From contig QFOU01000021.1 in the NCBI GenBank assembly GCA_003241595.1, positions 1-21,094 of the forward strand: DNA of 21,094 bases, read 5' to 3'. Numbering within the stretch: position 1 is the stretch's first letter; each line of letters begins with the position of its first letter. A model generated the notes under the pieces. That model did no database searches and was not told where the DNA came from. It saw nothing but the letters and a program-made list of their open reading frames with translations. Made by a program: the position numbers and the translations under genes. Below are positions 19,308 through 21,094 of the stretch, piece by piece. This stretch comes from Pseudomonas fluorescens. GTDB taxonomy: Bacteria > Pseudomonadota > Alphaproteobacteria > UBA2136 > UBA6156.

Positions 19308-21094
19308 TTAACGGCGGGCGAAGAGTTTTTCGAGTTCGACCAGTGAGAGACTGACGACGGTGGGGCGGCCATGGTTGCAGGTGAGTGAGGCGGGGGTGGA
19401 TTCCATTTGGCGCAGGAGGGCGTTCTGCTCCGCAATGCTCAGCCTGCGGTGGGCGCGAATGCTGTGATGACAGGCGATGGTGGCCAGCACGTGCTCTAAG
19501 CGGCTGTTGAGGGTGGTGCGGGGGGTGAGGCCTTGGAGGTCGGTAATAAGATCGCGCACTAAAGGTGTCGGGTTGGATTCACCCAGCAATTGCGGAATGG
19601 CGGTGACAGCAATGGCAGTGGGGGAATAGCTCTCCACCTCTAAGCCAAACTTTTGCAGTTCTTCGGCGTGGGCGAGTACCAGCGACGCCTCGGCGGGGGT
19701 GCAGGCAACGATGGTGGGCAGGAGCAGCGGTTGGGCGGCAATGCGGCCTTCGGTGAACTGGCCTTTGAGGCGCTCGTAGACCAGACGTTCGTGCGCGGCA
19801 TGTTGATCGACCACCACCAGTGCGCCTTCGGCGTTCTCCGCCACGATATAGGTATTGGCAACCTGACCGAGAGCGGCGCCGAGGGGGTGGGATTCCGGCG
19901 TTTGCTGCGGGAGGATGGGGGCAATGTCGTCCGGCTCGGCGCCCTTCATCAGTTTTTGCGGGGGGAGTTGGAAGCCGGTGTTGTAGCTCTCCTGAGCGGG
20001 CATGGGTGCGCTGGTGAAGCTTGGCTGGTAGGCCGCTTGGAAGGATGGGGCCGTGATGGGATTGGGGGCGTAGGCGAAGGTCTCTTCGGTGGAGGTAAAT
20101 GTGGCCGAAGGTGCGAGGGTGGAACTGAGGGCACGGTGGACGGCAGCGAAGACGAGGCCGTAGACCTCGGACGGTTGGTGGAAGCGGACTTCGGATTTGG
20201 CGGGGTGGACGTTCACGTCCACGGCATCCGACGGCAGGGTGATGAACATCACGGAGAGCGGGTGGCGGCCTGCGGGCAGTTTATCGCCATAGGCATTTTT
20301 GATGGCGGCTTGCAGGGAGCGGTCTTTGATGGGGCGGCCATTGACGAACAGGTATTGCTTGGTGGCGGAGCCGGAGTGCAGCGTGGGCGGGCTGAGGAAG
20401 CCGTGGAGTTCCATGCCCAAAGCCGGTTTGGCGGCTTCCAGCGGCAGGGCGGTTTTGGCGAAATCTTCGCCCATGACAGGGGCCAGGCGCATGGCGTGGG
20501 CCTGGAAGAAATCGCCTTGGGCGGCGGGGACGTGCCACGTTTCGGCACCGTCATCGATCACCGTGAGTTGCACGTGCGGGTGGGCGAGAATGAGATTTTT
20601 GAGGACGGCTTCGATGGCCAGCGATTCGGCGCGGGTGGACTTGAGGAATTTGCGGCGGGCGGGGGTGGCATAGAAGAGATCGGCGACTTCAATCCGCGTG
20701 CCGACGGGGTGGGCGGCCGGGCGGATCTCACCCTCCGACGTAATGCACCACGCTTCTTCCTGATCGGCGGGGCGGCTGGTGAGGGTCATGCGGCTGACGG
20801 AAGCGATGGATGGCAGCGCCTCGCCACGGAAGCCGAAGGTGTTGATGTTGAAGAGATCTTCGGTGGTGGCGATCTTGCTGGTGGCGTGGCGCGAGATGGC
20901 GAGCGGCAATTCCTCTTCCGGAATGCCCGAGCCGTTGTCGGTGATGACCAGATTGCTGGCGAACGGATGGTCCAGGCGCACCTGGTCGCCCACGATCAGC
21001 CCGGTCGGGAAGGCCTCGGCGGTCACCGTGGATGCGGCGATATCGGCAACGGTTGCCTGGAAGGCCAGCGCCAGATTGGTGAGCGGGCCGAGCG
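19308..21094 (-). CDS. mutL: DNA mismatch repair protein MutL (5' end outside window)
   Basis: MutL links mismatch recognition by MutS to strand incision. The frame is open from the TAA at 19308-19310 to the window edge (~594 residues seen). Counting from the GTG at 21026 as 1, motifs are DNGSGI (30-35), GFRGEAL (65-71), DLFYATPARRKFLK (116-129), FVNGRPIKD (227-235) and VNVHPAKSEVRF (271-282). A Pro/Ala/Thr-rich linker spans ~305-380. The C-terminal domain has the endonuclease motif DQHAAHERLVYE (407-418), ACHHSIRAH (518-526) and CNHGRPT (550-556), so this MutL probably cuts DNA itself. The ~51 residues visible before DNGSGI show no likeness to the expected motif I segment (ENxxDAG), suggesting an insertion. 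No terminator follows directly; a palindrome cluster does. Confidence 0.95.
   Translation of the reverse strand, partial: LGPLTNLALAFQATVADIAASTVTAEAFPTGLIVGDQVRLDHPFASNLVITDNGSGIPEEELPLAISRHATSKIATTEDLFNINTFGFRGEALPSIASVSRMTLTSRPADQEEAWCITSEGEIRPAAHPVGTRIEVADLFYATPARRKFLKSTRAESLAIEAVLKNLILAHPHVQLTVIDDGAETWHVPAAQGDFFQAHAMRLAPVMGEDFAKTALPLEAAKPALGMELHGFLSPPTLHSGSATKQYLFVNGRPIKDRSLQAAIKNAYGDKLPAGRHPLSVMFITLPSDAVDVNVHPAKSEVRFHQPSEVYGLVFAAVHRALSSTLAPSATFTSTEETFAYAPNPITAPSFQAAYQPSFTSAPMPAQESYNTGFQLPPQKLMKGAEPDDIAPILPQQTPESHPLGAALGQVANTYIVAENAEGALVVVDQHAAHERLVYERLKGQFTEGRIAAQPLLLPTIVACTPAEASLVLAHAEELQKFGLEVESYSPTAIAVTAIPQLLGESNPTPLVRDLITDLQGLTPRTTLNSRLEHVLATIACHHSIRAHRRLSIAEQNALLRQMESTPASLTCNHGRPTVVSLSLVELEKLFARR

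Noticed and set aside
19166..19354. Plus-strand open frame over the palindrome cluster
   Set aside because: It runs through the inverted repeats and into mutL on the other strand, without a ribosome site.
1..21094. CRISPR arrays, tRNA or rRNA genes, insertion sequences, phage genes
   Set aside because: No regularly spaced repeats, cloverleaf-type sequences, transposase motifs or phage proteins were found on either strand.

Overview
The window carries ordinary bacterial housekeeping genes on both strands, with base composition a little above half GC by eye. The order dnaG then rpoD, the phasin (a PHA-granule protein), the MutL with an endonuclease motif and the RpoD sequence type (region 1.2 reading DDPVRMYLREMG) point to an alphaproteobacterium, probably an uncultivated or lightly studied lineage. 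I cannot name the genus. I see no tRNA, rRNA, CRISPR array, transposase or phage genes.

Layout. 1-1244: the end of a degenerate EAL-domain gene, then a GGDEF diguanylate cyclase gene. 1265-3097: recJ on the minus strand. 3212-3876: a secreted cysteine-containing protein that looks frameshifted. 3929-4414: phasin. 4568-6871: a DAO-type FAD oxidoreductase divergent from folD, with a 25-bp palindrome between them. 6932-8424: two exported DUF305 proteins and a small DUF2798-like membrane protein, apparently one operon. 8447-9222: a Cys-rich lipoprotein and a small two-helix membrane protein. 9280-13231: rpoD and dnaG (minus). 13413-13895: greA. 13952-15141: an unrecognised basic protein and tsaC/yrdC (minus). 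15277-15591: an unrecognised 104-aa protein. 15645-16842: tadA divergent from a class I glutamine-amidotransferase-like hydrolase. 16897-18172: rluB-type pseudouridine synthase overlapping rsmD. 18238-18931: two small orphans (minus). 19308-end: mutL (minus, start outside the window).

Themes. Much of the window serves information processing: primer synthesis (DnaG), promoter recognition (RpoD), elongation rescue (GreA), repair (RecJ, MutL) and tRNA/rRNA modification (TsaC, TadA, RluB, RsmD). Intrinsic terminators sit at several gene junctions and many are symmetric enough to work both ways.

No clearly new multi-gene system is visible. The points most worth checking are: a MutL whose ATPase domain lacks motif I where it should be; an RpoD in which an acidic low-complexity stretch replaces region 1.1; a long imperfect hairpin in the rpoD leader; a terminator-like hairpin at the predicted +1 of greA; a perfect consensus promoter in front of an orphan gene; and a cluster of palindromes downstream of mutL.
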